The position numbers were made by a program, and so were the translations under genes. The notes under the pieces are model-generated. The model was not told the origin of the DNA. It searched no databases and saw nothing but the letters and a program-made list of their open reading frames with translations. This document shows, in pieces, positions 1 through 7,883 of a stretch of 64,000 nucleotides of DNA (position 1 is its first letter; the number at the start of each line of letters is the position of its first letter). Origin of the DNA: Streptomyces xanthophaeus (GTDB taxonomy: Bacteria > Actinomycetota > Actinomycetes > Streptomycetales > Streptomycetaceae); NCBI RefSeq assembly GCF_030440515.1, contig NZ_CP076543.1, positions 2,542,001 to 2,606,000 of the forward strand, written 5' to 3'.

Positions 1-989
1 CCGATCACGTCGAGGGAGTCGTCGTAGCCGAACTTGTACTTGAGGCCGACGGCCATGGCGCAGAGCAGGCCGGCGATGACACCGATGGCGATCGCGCCGA
101 GCGGGCTGACCGCTCCGCCCGAGGGGGTGATGGCGACGAGGCCGGCGACCGCACCGGAGGCCGCGCCCAGGGTGGTGAAGGAGCCGTGGCGCAGCTTCTC
201 GTAGCCGAGCCAGGCGAGCATGGCGGCGGCGGTGGCGACCTGGGTGTTGACGAACATGACCGCGCCGACGCCGTCGTCGTTGCCGAGCCAGGAGCCCGCG
301 TTGAAGCCGAACCAGCCGAACCACAGGAGGCCGGCGCCGAGCATCACGAGGGGCAGGCTGTGGGGGCGCATCGGGTCCTTCTTGAAGCCGACGCGCTTGC
401 CGATGACCAGGATCACGCCGAGGGCGGCGGCGCCGGCGTTGATGTGGACGGCGGTGCCGCCCGCGAAGTCGATGACGCCGAGCTCGAAGAGCCAGCCGCC
501 GGCGCCCCAGACCCAGTGGGCGACGGGGAAGTAGACGACGGTGACCCACAGGCCGGTGAACAGGACCCAGGCGCCGAACTTCACGCGGTCGGCCAGCGCA
601 CCGCTGATCAGGGCGGGGGTGATGACGGCGAACATCAGCTGGAAGACGGCGAAGACGTAGACCGGGATGGTGTAGCCGTCCCACAGCTCGGTGATCCCGA
701 TGCCGCTGAGGCCGACGTAGTCGGAGTTCCAGCCGATGAGGGAACCGGAGTCGGTGCCGAAGGCGAGGCTGAAGCCGTAGAGGACCCACAGGATCGTGAC
801 GATCCCGAGGCTGATGAAGCTCATCATCAGCATGTTGAGGCTGCTCTTGACGCGGACCATGCCTCCGTAGAAGAAGGCGAGCCCCGGGGTCATCAGCATG
901 ACCAGGGCGGAGCAGATGAGCATGAACCCGGTGTTCGCGGCAGACAGCGTCGGGGCGTCTGCCGCGAGGGTCGTGATGGCTGATGCCAT
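1..989 (-). CDS. amtB: Ammonium transporter AmtB, C-terminal part cut by window edge
   Basis: Integral membrane ammonium/ammonia channel of the Amt/MEP/Rh family. About 329 residues are visible, reading leftward from ATG at 989; the C-terminus lies beyond position 1. The protein starts MASAITTLAADAPTLS and has the family block LMTPGLAFFYGGMVR after the first helix. The pore region DFAGGTAVHINAG, with the first twin-His residue, is present; the second twin-His motif would fall just outside the window. An AGGAG-type RBS precedes the ATG. The upstream region has a GlnR-like box, which fits nitrogen control. In streptomycetes amtB normally precedes glnB and glnD; those genes would be off the left edge. 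Identity is firm; only the missing end is unknown. Confidence 0.95.
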   Translation of the reverse strand, partial: MASAITTLAADAPTLSAANTGFMLICSALVMLMTPGLAFFYGGMVRVKSSLNMLMMSFISLGIVTILWVLYGFSLAFGTDSGSLIGWNSDYVGLSGIGITELWDGYTIPVYVFAVFQLMFAVITPALISGALADRVKFGAWVLFTGLWVTVVYFPVAHWVWGAGGWLFELGVIDFAGGTAVHINAGAAALGVILVIGKRVGFKKDPMRPHSLPLVMLGAGLLWFGWFGFNAGSWLGNDDGVGAVMFVNTQVATAAAMLAWLGYEKLRHGSFTTLGAASGAVAGLVAITPSGGAVSPLGAIAIGVIAGLLCAMAVGLKYKFGYDDSLDVI

Positions 990-1137
990 CGGCGTCTCCT
1001 CGTCGTCGGTACGTTCGCGTGCGGGCGATCGTGAAAACCTGAGCGGCGTAAAAGGGGGTGTCCGGCCGGGCTGGGGAGGCTGGCCGGTTAATGACCCCGA
1101 GATTCGCGCAGGCCGGTTTCCGGCGGCGCCGCTCGGT

Positions 1138-1153
1138 GTTTCGCGCCCGTGAC
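1138..1153 (-). promoter_or_regulatory. GlnR-like box upstream of amtB
   Basis: On the minus strand the sequence reads GTCAC-gggcgc-GAAAC, matching the Streptomyces GlnR half-site pattern gTnAC-n6-GaAAC exactly. It lies about 150 bp upstream of the amtB start. Another GTAAC (1169-1173) and another GAAAC (1116-1120) lie nearby but not at the 6-nt spacing, so only one clean a-b site is claimed. GlnR control of amtB is established in S. coelicolor; applying it to this site is inference. Confidence 0.6.
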
Positions 1154-1201
1154 GAAGAGGGCGGGCGTGTTACGCGTCAATGAACAGGTGGATCACAAAA
1201 G

Positions 1202-1276
1202 CCGGCCGCGGCAGTGACCCGGATGTCCTGGCTGGGGGAGCCTGATCGGGCTTCACGGGGTGACTGCCGCGGCCGG
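1202..1276 (-). terminator. Long inverted repeat between nsdA and amtB
   Basis: A perfect 14-bp inverted repeat (ccggccgcggcagt at 1202-1215, its complement at 1263-1276), extended by 4 bp after one mismatch, encloses about 40 nt. It sits immediately downstream of the nsdA stop codon and upstream of the GlnR box, so it is probably the nsdA terminator. No U-tract follows, which is usual in Streptomyces. A regulatory cruciform is a less likely alternative. Confidence 0.5.
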
Positions 1277-1301
1277 GGCCTTGGGGCGGCCGCGTGGGCC
1301 G

Positions 1302-2792
1302 TCAGACGGCCTCCGCGGCTTCGGGGAGCCGGGAGGCGAGGTGGTCGGTGAGCCGGACCACCTCGGCGACGTCGCCGTACTCACGGGCGGCGGTGTCTAC
1401 GGTCTTGCGCAGGCGCGTGTTCACCCGTTCGGACCGCACCTTTCCCGCCACGTCGAGGGCTCGGTCGACGAGGGCCGCGGCCTGCTCGGGCTCGCGCTGG
1501 AGCAGGTGCACGGTGGCCATGCCGATGAGGTTGAGGGCGTAGGAGCGCTGGTGCTCCTCGTCCTTCTCGAAGAGCTCGACGGCCCGTTCCATGACGGGCT
1601 CTGCGAGGGAGGCGTACATGGGGCTGCGCCCGGCCACGTAGGCCAGGTCCCGGTACGAGTGGGAGTTCTCGCCGTTCAGCTCGGCCTCGGAGAAGAAGCG
1701 GATCCAGTCGGGTTCGGGCTCGCCCGCGAAGCCGACGTCGGAGAAGGTGTCCTCGGCCATCCGCACGGCCCGCTTGCAGCGGCTGGGCTGGCCCATGTTG
1801 GCGTACGCGCGGGCCTCCATCGCATACAGCATGGCCTGGGTGCGCGGGCCGGCGCAGTCGCGGCTGCCGTACTGCGCGAGGTGGATGAGTTCCAGGGCGT
1901 CCTCGGGGCGGCCCAGGTGGATCATCTGGCGGCTCATGCTGGAGAGGATGTACGAGCCGAGCGGCTTGTCCCCGCCTTCCTTGGCGGCGTGCAGCGCGAG
2001 CACGAAGTACTTCTGCGCGGTGGGGTGCAGGCCGATGTCGTAGCTCATCCAGCCGGCCAGTTCGGCCAGTTCGGCGGCGACCTTGAAGAGCCGCTTCATG
2101 ACCGGCGCCGGGTGGTTCTCCTGGAGCAGGTCGGTGACCTCGTGGAGCTGGCCCACGACGGCCTTGCGGCGCAGCCCGCCGCCGCACTGGGCGTCCCACT
2201 GGCGGAACATGACGGTGGTGGCGTCGAGGAGGTCGAGTTCCGGTTCGGAGAGCCGGGGCGGGCGGTGACCGCCGAGGGCTCCCGTCGGCCCCGCCCCGCG
2301 CGGTCCCGGGTCGGCGACCGGTACCGGGACGAGCCAGCGCTGCATGGGCTCGATGAGGGCGGGGCCGGCGGAGAGGGCGAGCGAGGTCCCGAGGAAGCCG
2401 CGGCGGGCCAGCATCAGGTCGCTGCGGGAGAACTCGCCGAGCAGCTCGACGGTCTGCGGGCCGGCCCAGGGCAGGTCGACCCCGGAGACGGAGGGGGTCT
2501 GGTGGGCGGTGCGCAGGCCGAGCTGCTCGATGGCGACGACGGAGCCGAAGCGCTCGGAGAACAGCTCGGACAGGATGCGCGGGACGGGTTCACGGGGCTG
2601 TTCACCGTCGAGCCAGCGGCGCACCCGGGAGGTGTCCGTGCTGATGTGGTGGGCGCCCATCTGGCGCGCCCGGCGGTTGACCTGCCGGGCGAGTTCACCC
2701 TTGGACCAGCCGCTGCGGACGAACCACGAGGTCAGCTGGTCATTGCGCGCAGCAGCATCGTCCATCGTTCCGCTTGCGCCATTGCCGCTCAC
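1302..2792 (-). CDS. nsdA: NsdA family negative regulator of development and antibiotic production
   Basis: A 496-aa protein recognised as NsdA, a Streptomyces regulator whose loss increases sporulation and antibiotic production. The start is GTG at 2792, giving MSGNGASGTM. The N-terminal ~100 residues (NDQLTSWFVRSGWSKGELAR, then STDTSRVRRWLDGEQPRE) resemble a helix-turn-helix-like segment. The middle carries the conserved RRGFLGTSLALSAGP stretch, which resembles a twin-arginine or hydrophobic segment but lies near residue 130. The C-terminal half is alpha-helical with TPR-like repeats (KYFVLALHAAKEGGDKPLGSYI; ALNLIGMATVHLLQREPEQA). It lies between amtB and a divergent prim-pol-like gene, as I recall for S. 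coelicolor. Molecular mechanism is unknown; the role is assigned by family recognition. Confidence 0.9.
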   Translation of the reverse strand: MSGNGASGTMDDAAARNDQLTSWFVRSGWSKGELARQVNRRARQMGAHHISTDTSRVRRWLDGEQPREPVPRILSELFSERFGSVVAIEQLGLRTAHQTPSVSGVDLPWAGPQTVELLGEFSRSDLMLARRGFLGTSLALSAGPALIEPMQRWLVPVPVADPGPRGAGPTGALGGHRPPRLSEPELDLLDATTVMFRQWDAQCGGGLRRKAVVGQLHEVTDLLQENHPAPVMKRLFKVAAELAELAGWMSYDIGLHPTAQKYFVLALHAAKEGGDKPLGSYILSSMSRQMIHLGRPEDALELIHLAQYGSRDCAGPRTQAMLYAMEARAYANMGQPSRCKRAVRMAEDTFSDVGFAGEPEPDWIRFFSEAELNGENSHSYRDLAYVAGRSPMYASLAEPVMERAVELFEKDEEHQRSYALNLIGMATVHLLQREPEQAAALVDRALDVAGKVRSERVNTRLRKTVDTAAREYGDVAEVVRLTDHLASRLPEAAEAV

Positions 2793-3213
2793 TGGAACGC
2801 CCCCATCCGCTCAGCATCTTCCACACGAAACCCTGGCCGGGGCGCAGCGCGCCACCACGGACCTTCACAGGTCCTTCACGTATTGCCTCCGGCATACCCA
2901 CGGATGGGCCCGCCTTCGGTTTCGTGTACCGAAAGTAATCCTACGATCACCCCTGCGGCGAGGTCGATTCCAGAAACGCCACCATTCGCCACCCCTTCGA
3001 ATGAACAAGCCACCCGCCAGGCGCGATTCACTTGACACCGAGGTGAAAGCGGGTCGGTTGGACTGGAGTGCGCTCGGGGCGCGCGCGGCGGGGAGTGCGC
3101 CGGGTGGCACCGGAGGACACCCCGCGGCGGGGCCGCCGGCAGAGGCCCCGCCGAGGTCGTCGCACCGGCTTCGTAACCACCGGCACGTCCGACCCGTTGG
3201 AGGGGGCATGGGC
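2793..3213. promoter_or_regulatory. Divergent promoter region, nsdA / prim-pol-like gene
   Basis: 420 bp without a gene between two divergent starts. It should hold both promoters. A TAGGAT -10-like hexamer occurs on the minus strand at about 2939-2944, but without a convincing -35. A small inverted repeat, TTCGGT-n7-ACCGAA (2915-2933), sits beside it and could be an operator. A TTGACA (3031-3036) occurs on the plus strand without a good -10. No assignment is firm. Confidence 0.35.
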
Positions 3214-3885
3214 ATGGGCTTCACGATCGGCGGCAGCCGCAGCACCAAGGAGTTCCGCTCCGGCACCCGGCGCCGCGGTGGCCGGACCTCGGAGTGCACG
3301 GCGGTGGCGGAGTACACCGGCCTGTGGGGCTGGGACGTGGTCCCCGGCGCCCGCGCCGCGGCGCCCGCCCGCGACTGCTCCTGCGGGGACGTGAAGTGCC
3401 GCGAACCCGGGGCGCATCCGCTGGCCTTCGCCCCCACGGTCCCGGCCGGGGCCACGCTCGACGAGGTCACCGAAGCCTGGGGCGGGTACCCGGGCGCCGC
3501 CGTACTGCTCCCCGTGGGCCGCGCCTTCGACGTCATCGAGGTCTCCGAGGAGGCCGGGCGGCGCGCGCTGGTACGGCTGGAGCGGATGGGCCTGCCGCTC
3601 GGCCCGGTCATCGTCACCGCCGACGGCCGGGCGCAGTTCTTCGTGGCCCCGGGGGCGGCGGCCGAACTGCCGCAGCTGCTGTACCGGATGGGCTGGGACG
3701 ACGCCGACCTCGACCTGCGGGCCCTGGGTCACGGGGCCTTCGTGACGGCCCCGCCCTCCGACCGCGCCGGGCTCGGCCAGGTCGGCTGGCTGCGGCCGCC
3801 CGCGCTGGACTGCGCCGGCGGCCCGCCGCAGGCCAGGCTGCTGCTGGGGACCCTCGCGTACATCTGCCACCGCCTGCGCCGCTAG
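3214..3885 (+). CDS. Bifunctional primase/polymerase (prim-pol) N-terminal domain-like protein, probably degenerate
   Basis: 223 aa from ATG at 3214. An ATG two codons upstream (3208) is also possible, but the GGAGGGG RBS is better spaced for 3214. The fold signature is that of the prim-pol domain: a Cys-rich CSCGDVKCREPGAHPL block, a central FDVIEVSEEAG strand, and LDLRALGHGAFVTAPPS corresponding to the usual R-G-G-x-V-APPS motif. The DxD metal motif is replaced by D-V-I-E-V-S and the SGGxHxxF motif reads ADGRAQFFV without its His. It is therefore probably not a polymerase and may be a nucleotide-binding or regulatory relic. It is divergent from nsdA and ends at a strong terminator. Confidence 0.8.
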   Translation: MGFTIGGSRSTKEFRSGTRRRGGRTSECTAVAEYTGLWGWDVVPGARAAAPARDCSCGDVKCREPGAHPLAFAPTVPAGATLDEVTEAWGGYPGAAVLLPVGRAFDVIEVSEEAGRRALVRLERMGLPLGPVIVTADGRAQFFVAPGAAAELPQLLYRMGWDDADLDLRALGHGAFVTAPPSDRAGLGQVGWLRPPALDCAGGPPQARLLLGTLAYICHRLRR

Positions 3886-3920
3886 GGACGCCCCCGGCCC
3901 GTTCCGGCACGCACATGACG

Positions 3921-3953
3921 GTGCCCCCGCGTTCCGGCGGAACGCGGGGGCAC
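3921..3953. terminator. Bidirectional terminator hairpin
   Basis: Perfect 15-bp stem (gtgcccccgcgttcc / ggaacgcgggggcac) with a 3-nt loop. It lies between the convergent prim-pol-like gene and ftsY, so it can serve both. Confidence 0.85.
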
Positions 3954-3975
3954 AGGTGTCCGTGCGGGACCGTGG

Positions 3976-5193
3976 TCAGTCGCCGATCAGGGCGTCCACG
4001 AACGCCTCCGGCTCGAAGGGCGCCAGGTCGTCCGGCCCCTCACCGAGGCCGATGAGCTTGACCGGTACGCCCAGCTCGCGCTGGACGGCGACGACGATGC
4101 CGCCCTTGGCGGTGCCGTCGAGCTTGGTCAGCACGATGCCGGTGATGTCCACGACCTCGGCGAAGACGCGGGCCTGGGTCAGGCCGTTCTGCCCGGTGGT
4201 GGCGTCCAGGACCAGCAGGATCTCGTCGAGCGGACCGTGCTTCTCCACGACGCGCTTGACCTTGCCGAGCTCGTCCATCAGGCCGGTCTTGGTGTGCAGG
4301 CGGCCGGCGGTGTCGATGAGCACCACGTCGGCGCCCTCGGCGATGCCCTCCTTGACCGCGTCGTAGGCGATCGAGGCCGGGTCGCCGCCCTCGGGGCCGC
4401 GTACGGTACGGGCACCGACGCGCTCGCCCCAGGTCTGGAGCTGGTCGGCGGCGGCGGCGCGGAAGGTGTCGGCGGCGCCGAGCACCACGGAGCGTCCGTC
4501 GGCGACGAGCACCCGGGCCAGCTTGCCGGTGGTGGTGGTCTTACCGGTGCCGTTGACACCGACGACCATGATCACGCCGGGGGTGTCCTCGCCGCTCTCC
4601 GTCTTCACGGCGCGGTCGAAGTCGGTGCCGACCAGGGTCAGCAGCTCCTCCTTGAGCAGGGCGCGCAGGTCCGCCGGGGTCCGGGTGCCGAGCACCTTGA
4701 CCCGCTCGCGGAGCCGGTCGACGAGCTCCTGGGTCGGCACGACACCGACGTCGGCGACGAGGAGGGTCTCCTCGATCTCCTCCCAGGTGTCCTCGTCGAG
4801 GTGCTCCCTGGAGAGCAGCGTGAGCAGCCCCTTGCCGAGGGAGTTCTGCGACCGGGCCAGGCGGGCGCGCAGCCGGACCAGCCGCCCGGCGGTGGGCTCG
4901 GGAACCTCGATCTCGGGCGCGGCCGGGGCCGCGGGCACGGGTTCGGCTGCCGGCGCCTCGACGGGAGCCTCGGCCTCCGGGAGCCCGACCTCCTCGATCG
5001 TGCGGCGCGGCTCTTCCGCCGTCTCTACGGCGTCCTCCCCCACCTGCGGCTCGGCAGGCGGGGCAGTGATGGTCGGCGTGCTCGGCGGTGCCTGCGGCGG
5101 CAGCTGCTTCTTCTTGCGGCTGCTGACCACGAGCCCGCTGATCACACCGACCGCGACCAGGGCGATGACTACAGCAAGGATGAGGATGTCCAT
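3976..5193 (-). CDS. ftsY: Signal recognition particle receptor FtsY
   Basis: 405-aa SRP receptor GTPase that docks ribosome-SRP complexes at the membrane. The start ATG at 5193 (MDILILAVVIALVAVG) begins directly with a hydrophobic segment (residues ~2-24), the membrane anchor typical of actinobacterial FtsY. An upstream in-frame GTG at 5220 would only put a polar extension in front of it. An acidic, Pro/Ala-rich A-domain follows (~30-110), then the NG domain: G1 GVNGTGKTTTTGKLA, the DTAGRLHTK motif, and G4 TKLDGTAKGG near the end. All catalytic motifs are intact. It converges on the prim-pol-like gene. Confidence 0.97.
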   Translation of the reverse strand: MDILILAVVIALVAVGVISGLVVSSRKKKQLPPQAPPSTPTITAPPAEPQVGEDAVETAEEPRRTIEEVGLPEAEAPVEAPAAEPVPAAPAAPEIEVPEPTAGRLVRLRARLARSQNSLGKGLLTLLSREHLDEDTWEEIEETLLVADVGVVPTQELVDRLRERVKVLGTRTPADLRALLKEELLTLVGTDFDRAVKTESGEDTPGVIMVVGVNGTGKTTTTGKLARVLVADGRSVVLGAADTFRAAAADQLQTWGERVGARTVRGPEGGDPASIAYDAVKEGIAEGADVVLIDTAGRLHTKTGLMDELGKVKRVVEKHGPLDEILLVLDATTGQNGLTQARVFAEVVDITGIVLTKLDGTAKGGIVVAVQRELGVPVKLIGLGEGPDDLAPFEPEAFVDALIGD

Positions 5194-5337
5194 AACCCCA
5201 TCAGTATCGGACACGGCCACCCCGGAGCCGGGGACCCGGGCGTGCGGACCAGGACGTAAGCCGCCGTTTGTGGTTTTAGCAGCAAATCCATGATGATGGA
5301 CGACTTCCCCTCATAACCTCCCCAACGGAGCAATCGC

Positions 5338-6792
5338 ATGCCTGCCGAGCCCGCCGACGGCGCAGCCGAAACCGCGATCGAGACCCGCGGTCTGGAACCG
5401 GTCCCGGACAGCGAGCGCGGCGGCCGGGTCCGCGAGCTCGTGCCCACCTGGGTCGCCGCCAACATCAGCGTGCTCCTGCTGACCATGGGTGCGGGCCTGG
5501 TGATCTTCAACAAGCTCAACATCTGGCAGGTGCTCGTCGTCGCGGTCGCGGCGCCGGTCGTCTCGTACGGGATCGTCGGCCTGATATCCATCGCGGGCAA
5601 GCGCGGCGGCGCCCCGGGCATGGCCCTCTCCCGGGCGGTGTTCGGCCAGCGCGGCAACCTCTTCCCGGGCGCCCTGATCTGGGTGGCCCGCTGGGGCTGG
5701 GAGACCATCAACGCGGTCAGCGGCGCCTACGCCGTACTGACCGTGCTCGACCTGCTGTTCGGGGTGCGCAGCAGCACCCCGCTCATCGTCGTCACCCTGC
5801 TGTTCTTCGTGGGCTGCACCTTCGTGGTCTCGGGTCTCGGCATCAACGCGCTGCGCGTCTGCTCCACGTGGTCGACGTACCTCTTCGGCGCCTTCAGCGT
5901 GCTCGTCCTCGGGTACCTGGTCTTCACCACCGACTGGTCCGCCGTCTTCGGCAAGCCCGCCGGCTCCAGCGCGATGATGATCGCGGGCATCGGCACGATC
6001 GCGGCCGGCGGGATCAGCTGGGTTCCCTCGGGCCCCGACTTCACCCGCTACCTGCCGCGCAGCGCCTCCTCCAGGGCCATGGTCGGCGCGACGATCGGCG
6101 GCGCCGGCGTGGTCGTGCTCCCGATGGTCCTGATGGGCGCGGTCATGGCCGTCGGCACCCCGGACCTGGCCACGGCCCAGGATCCGGTGTCCTTCATCGG
6201 TGAGCTGCTCCCGACCTGGATCGCGGTCCCGTACCTGCTCATCGCGCTCGTCGGCATGCTGCTGATCAACTCGATGTCCATGTACTCGGCCGGGTTCACC
6301 GCGCAGACCCTGGGCATCAAGGTCCCGCGGGCCGCGGCCGTCAGCGTCAACGCGGTCATCAGCCTGGTCTTCGGTTTCCTGCTGATGGTGGTCGCCACCA
6401 GCTTCTTCGGCTCGTTCATCTCCTTCCTGACGCTGCTGGCCGTGGCGTTCTCCGCCTGGATCGGCGTCTTCGGCGTGGACATGCTGCGCCGCACGGCCTA
6501 CGACGGCCCCGCGCTGCTGGACACCACGCGGACCAGCGCCTACTGGTACAAGGGCGGCTTCGCCTGGCAGGCCATGACCGCGTGGGCCCTCGCCCTCGTC
6601 GTGGGCCTGCTGTTCACCAAGGTGGACTGGTTCGCCGGACCGCTCGCCTCCACCTGGATCGGGGAGAACGGCCTGGGCTGGGCCGCGGGCATCCTCACCT
6701 CGGCCGTGCTGTACGCCGTACTGCCGCGCACGGCGCCGGTGGAGCCGGCCGCGGCCGGGGAGCGCGAGCTCGCCGGATCCCTGTCCAACTGA
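5338..6792 (+). CDS. NCS1-family purine/cytosine permease
   Basis: 484-aa membrane transporter of the nucleobase:cation symporter-1 family (CodB-like), predicted to import cytosine, purines or related compounds. About 12 hydrophobic helices are visible, beginning at VAANISVLLLTMGAGLVIF (residues ~38-56). The family motif in TM1-TM3 is seen in GGAPGMALSRAVFGQRGN and LIWVARWGWETINAV. The intracellular SGPDFTRYLPR motif of NCS1 purine-type carriers is at ~227-237. The ATG at 5338 has a GGAG RBS. The LLM-class oxidoreductase follows 63 bp downstream in the same direction, behind a hairpin. The substrate cannot be told from sequence alone. Confidence 0.88.
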   Translation: MPAEPADGAAETAIETRGLEPVPDSERGGRVRELVPTWVAANISVLLLTMGAGLVIFNKLNIWQVLVVAVAAPVVSYGIVGLISIAGKRGGAPGMALSRAVFGQRGNLFPGALIWVARWGWETINAVSGAYAVLTVLDLLFGVRSSTPLIVVTLLFFVGCTFVVSGLGINALRVCSTWSTYLFGAFSVLVLGYLVFTTDWSAVFGKPAGSSAMMIAGIGTIAAGGISWVPSGPDFTRYLPRSASSRAMVGATIGGAGVVVLPMVLMGAVMAVGTPDLATAQDPVSFIGELLPTWIAVPYLLIALVGMLLINSMSMYSAGFTAQTLGIKVPRAAAVSVNAVISLVFGFLLMVVATSFFGSFISFLTLLAVAFSAWIGVFGVDMLRRTAYDGPALLDTTRTSAYWYKGGFAWQAMTAWALALVVGLLFTKVDWFAGPLASTWIGENGLGWAAGILTSAVLYAVLPRTAPVEPAAAGERELAGSLSN

Positions 6793-6808
6793 CGCTACGT
6801 CAGCTAAC

Positions 6809-6849
6809 GTCCCCCTTCGCCCGCCCACCCACATCCGGCGAAGGGGGAC
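6809..6849 (+). promoter_or_regulatory. Hairpin that covers the RBS of the LLM oxidoreductase
   Basis: Perfect 13-bp inverted repeat: gtcccccttcgcc (6809-6821) and ggcgaagggggac (6837-6849), loop 15 nt. The right arm contains the GGGGGA Shine-Dalgarno of the gene starting at 6856. It may terminate permease transcription, hide the RBS in read-through mRNA, or both. Confidence 0.6.
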
Positions 6850-6855
6850 TTCTCC

Positions 6856-7842
6856 ATGCCCATCACCGTGGCCCGGTTCAATCTCGTCGACCCCGACGGC
6901 ACCCCCGAGTCCCTCTCGGCCCGCTACAAGGCGGCGCTGGAGATGGCCCGGTACGCGGACGACCGCGGGATCGACACCATCCAGACCGAGGAACACCACG
7001 GCACCGGCAACAACTGGCTGCCCTCCCCCTTCGCCTTCGCGGGCGCGGTGTTCGGCGCGACCCGCCGGATCGCCGTCACCGTCTCGGCGATCATCGGCCC
7101 GCTGTACGACCCCCTGAGGGTCGCCGAGGACATCGCCGTCCTCGACCTGCTGAGCGGTGGCCGCCTGGTGACGGTCGCGGGCATCGGCTACCGGCCCGAG
7201 GAGTACGAGCAGCACGGCGTGGAGTGGGGCCGGCGCGGCAGGCTCCAGGACGAGCTGCTGGAGACCCTGCTGAAGGCGTGGACCGGCGAACCCTTCGAGT
7301 TCCGCGGCCGCACGGTACGGGTCACCCCGGTGCCGTTCACCCGGCCGCACCCCCTGCTGCTGGTCGGCGGCAGCTCCGAGGCCGCGGCCCGCCGTGCCGC
7401 CCGGCTGGGGCTGCCCTTCTTCCCCAGCGCGCACCTGCCGGAGCTGGAGGCGTACTACACCGCGCGGCTGGCGGAGTACGGCACGGAGGGCTTCTGCATG
7501 ATGCCGGCGGCCGAGACCCCGCTGCTGCACATCGCGGAGGACCCGGACCGGGTCTGGGCCGAGCACGGCGAGCGCTTCCTGCACGAGGCGGGCATGTACG
7601 CGTCCTGGCAGTCCAAGGACATCCGCAGCGCCGTACGGTCGGCCGCGCGCTCGGTGGCGGAGCTGCGCGCGGAGGGCGTGTACCGGATCCTCACCCCGGA
7701 CGAGGCGGTCGCGTACGGCCGGGCCGCGGGCGAGGCGGGGAACCTGGTCCTGCACCCGCTGTGCGGGGGGATGCCGCTGGACGAGGGCTGGCGGAGCCTG
7801 CACCTGCTCTGCGAACAGGTACTGCCCCGGCTCAGGGGCTGA
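6856..7842 (+). CDS. LLM-class (luciferase-like) flavin-dependent oxidoreductase
   Basis: 328-aa TIM-barrel protein of the bacterial luciferase-like monooxygenase family, which uses FMN or F420. It begins MPITVARFNLVDPDG. The family features are TIQTEEHHGTGNN (~37-50), SAIIGPLYDPLRVAEDIAVLDLLSGGR (~77-104) and the substrate-side TRPHPLLLVGGSSEAAARRAARLG. F420 biosynthesis is encoded nearby (cofC), so an F420 partner is possible, but FMN cannot be excluded. The substrate is unknown. The RBS lies in a hairpin (see 6809-6849), and the stop codon lies in a terminator stem. Confidence 0.85.
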   Translation: MPITVARFNLVDPDGTPESLSARYKAALEMARYADDRGIDTIQTEEHHGTGNNWLPSPFAFAGAVFGATRRIAVTVSAIIGPLYDPLRVAEDIAVLDLLSGGRLVTVAGIGYRPEEYEQHGVEWGRRGRLQDELLETLLKAWTGEPFEFRGRTVRVTPVPFTRPHPLLLVGGSSEAAARRAARLGLPFFPSAHLPELEAYYTARLAEYGTEGFCMMPAAETPLLHIAEDPDRVWAEHGERFLHEAGMYASWQSKDIRSAVRSAARSVAELRAEGVYRILTPDEAVAYGRAAGEAGNLVLHPLCGGMPLDEGWRSLHLLCEQVLPRLRG

Positions 7843-7853
7843 GCCGGGGCAGT
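7821..7853. terminator. Terminator overlapping the LLM oxidoreductase stop codon
   Basis: Perfect 14-bp stem, actgccccggctca (7821-7834) and its complement (7840-7853), with a 5-nt loop. The TGA stop is inside the right arm. It separates the convergent oxidoreductase and sugar porter genes. Confidence 0.8.
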
Positions 7854-7883
7854 ATCGAGGGGATGGGGCGTTGGCGGGGGTGG

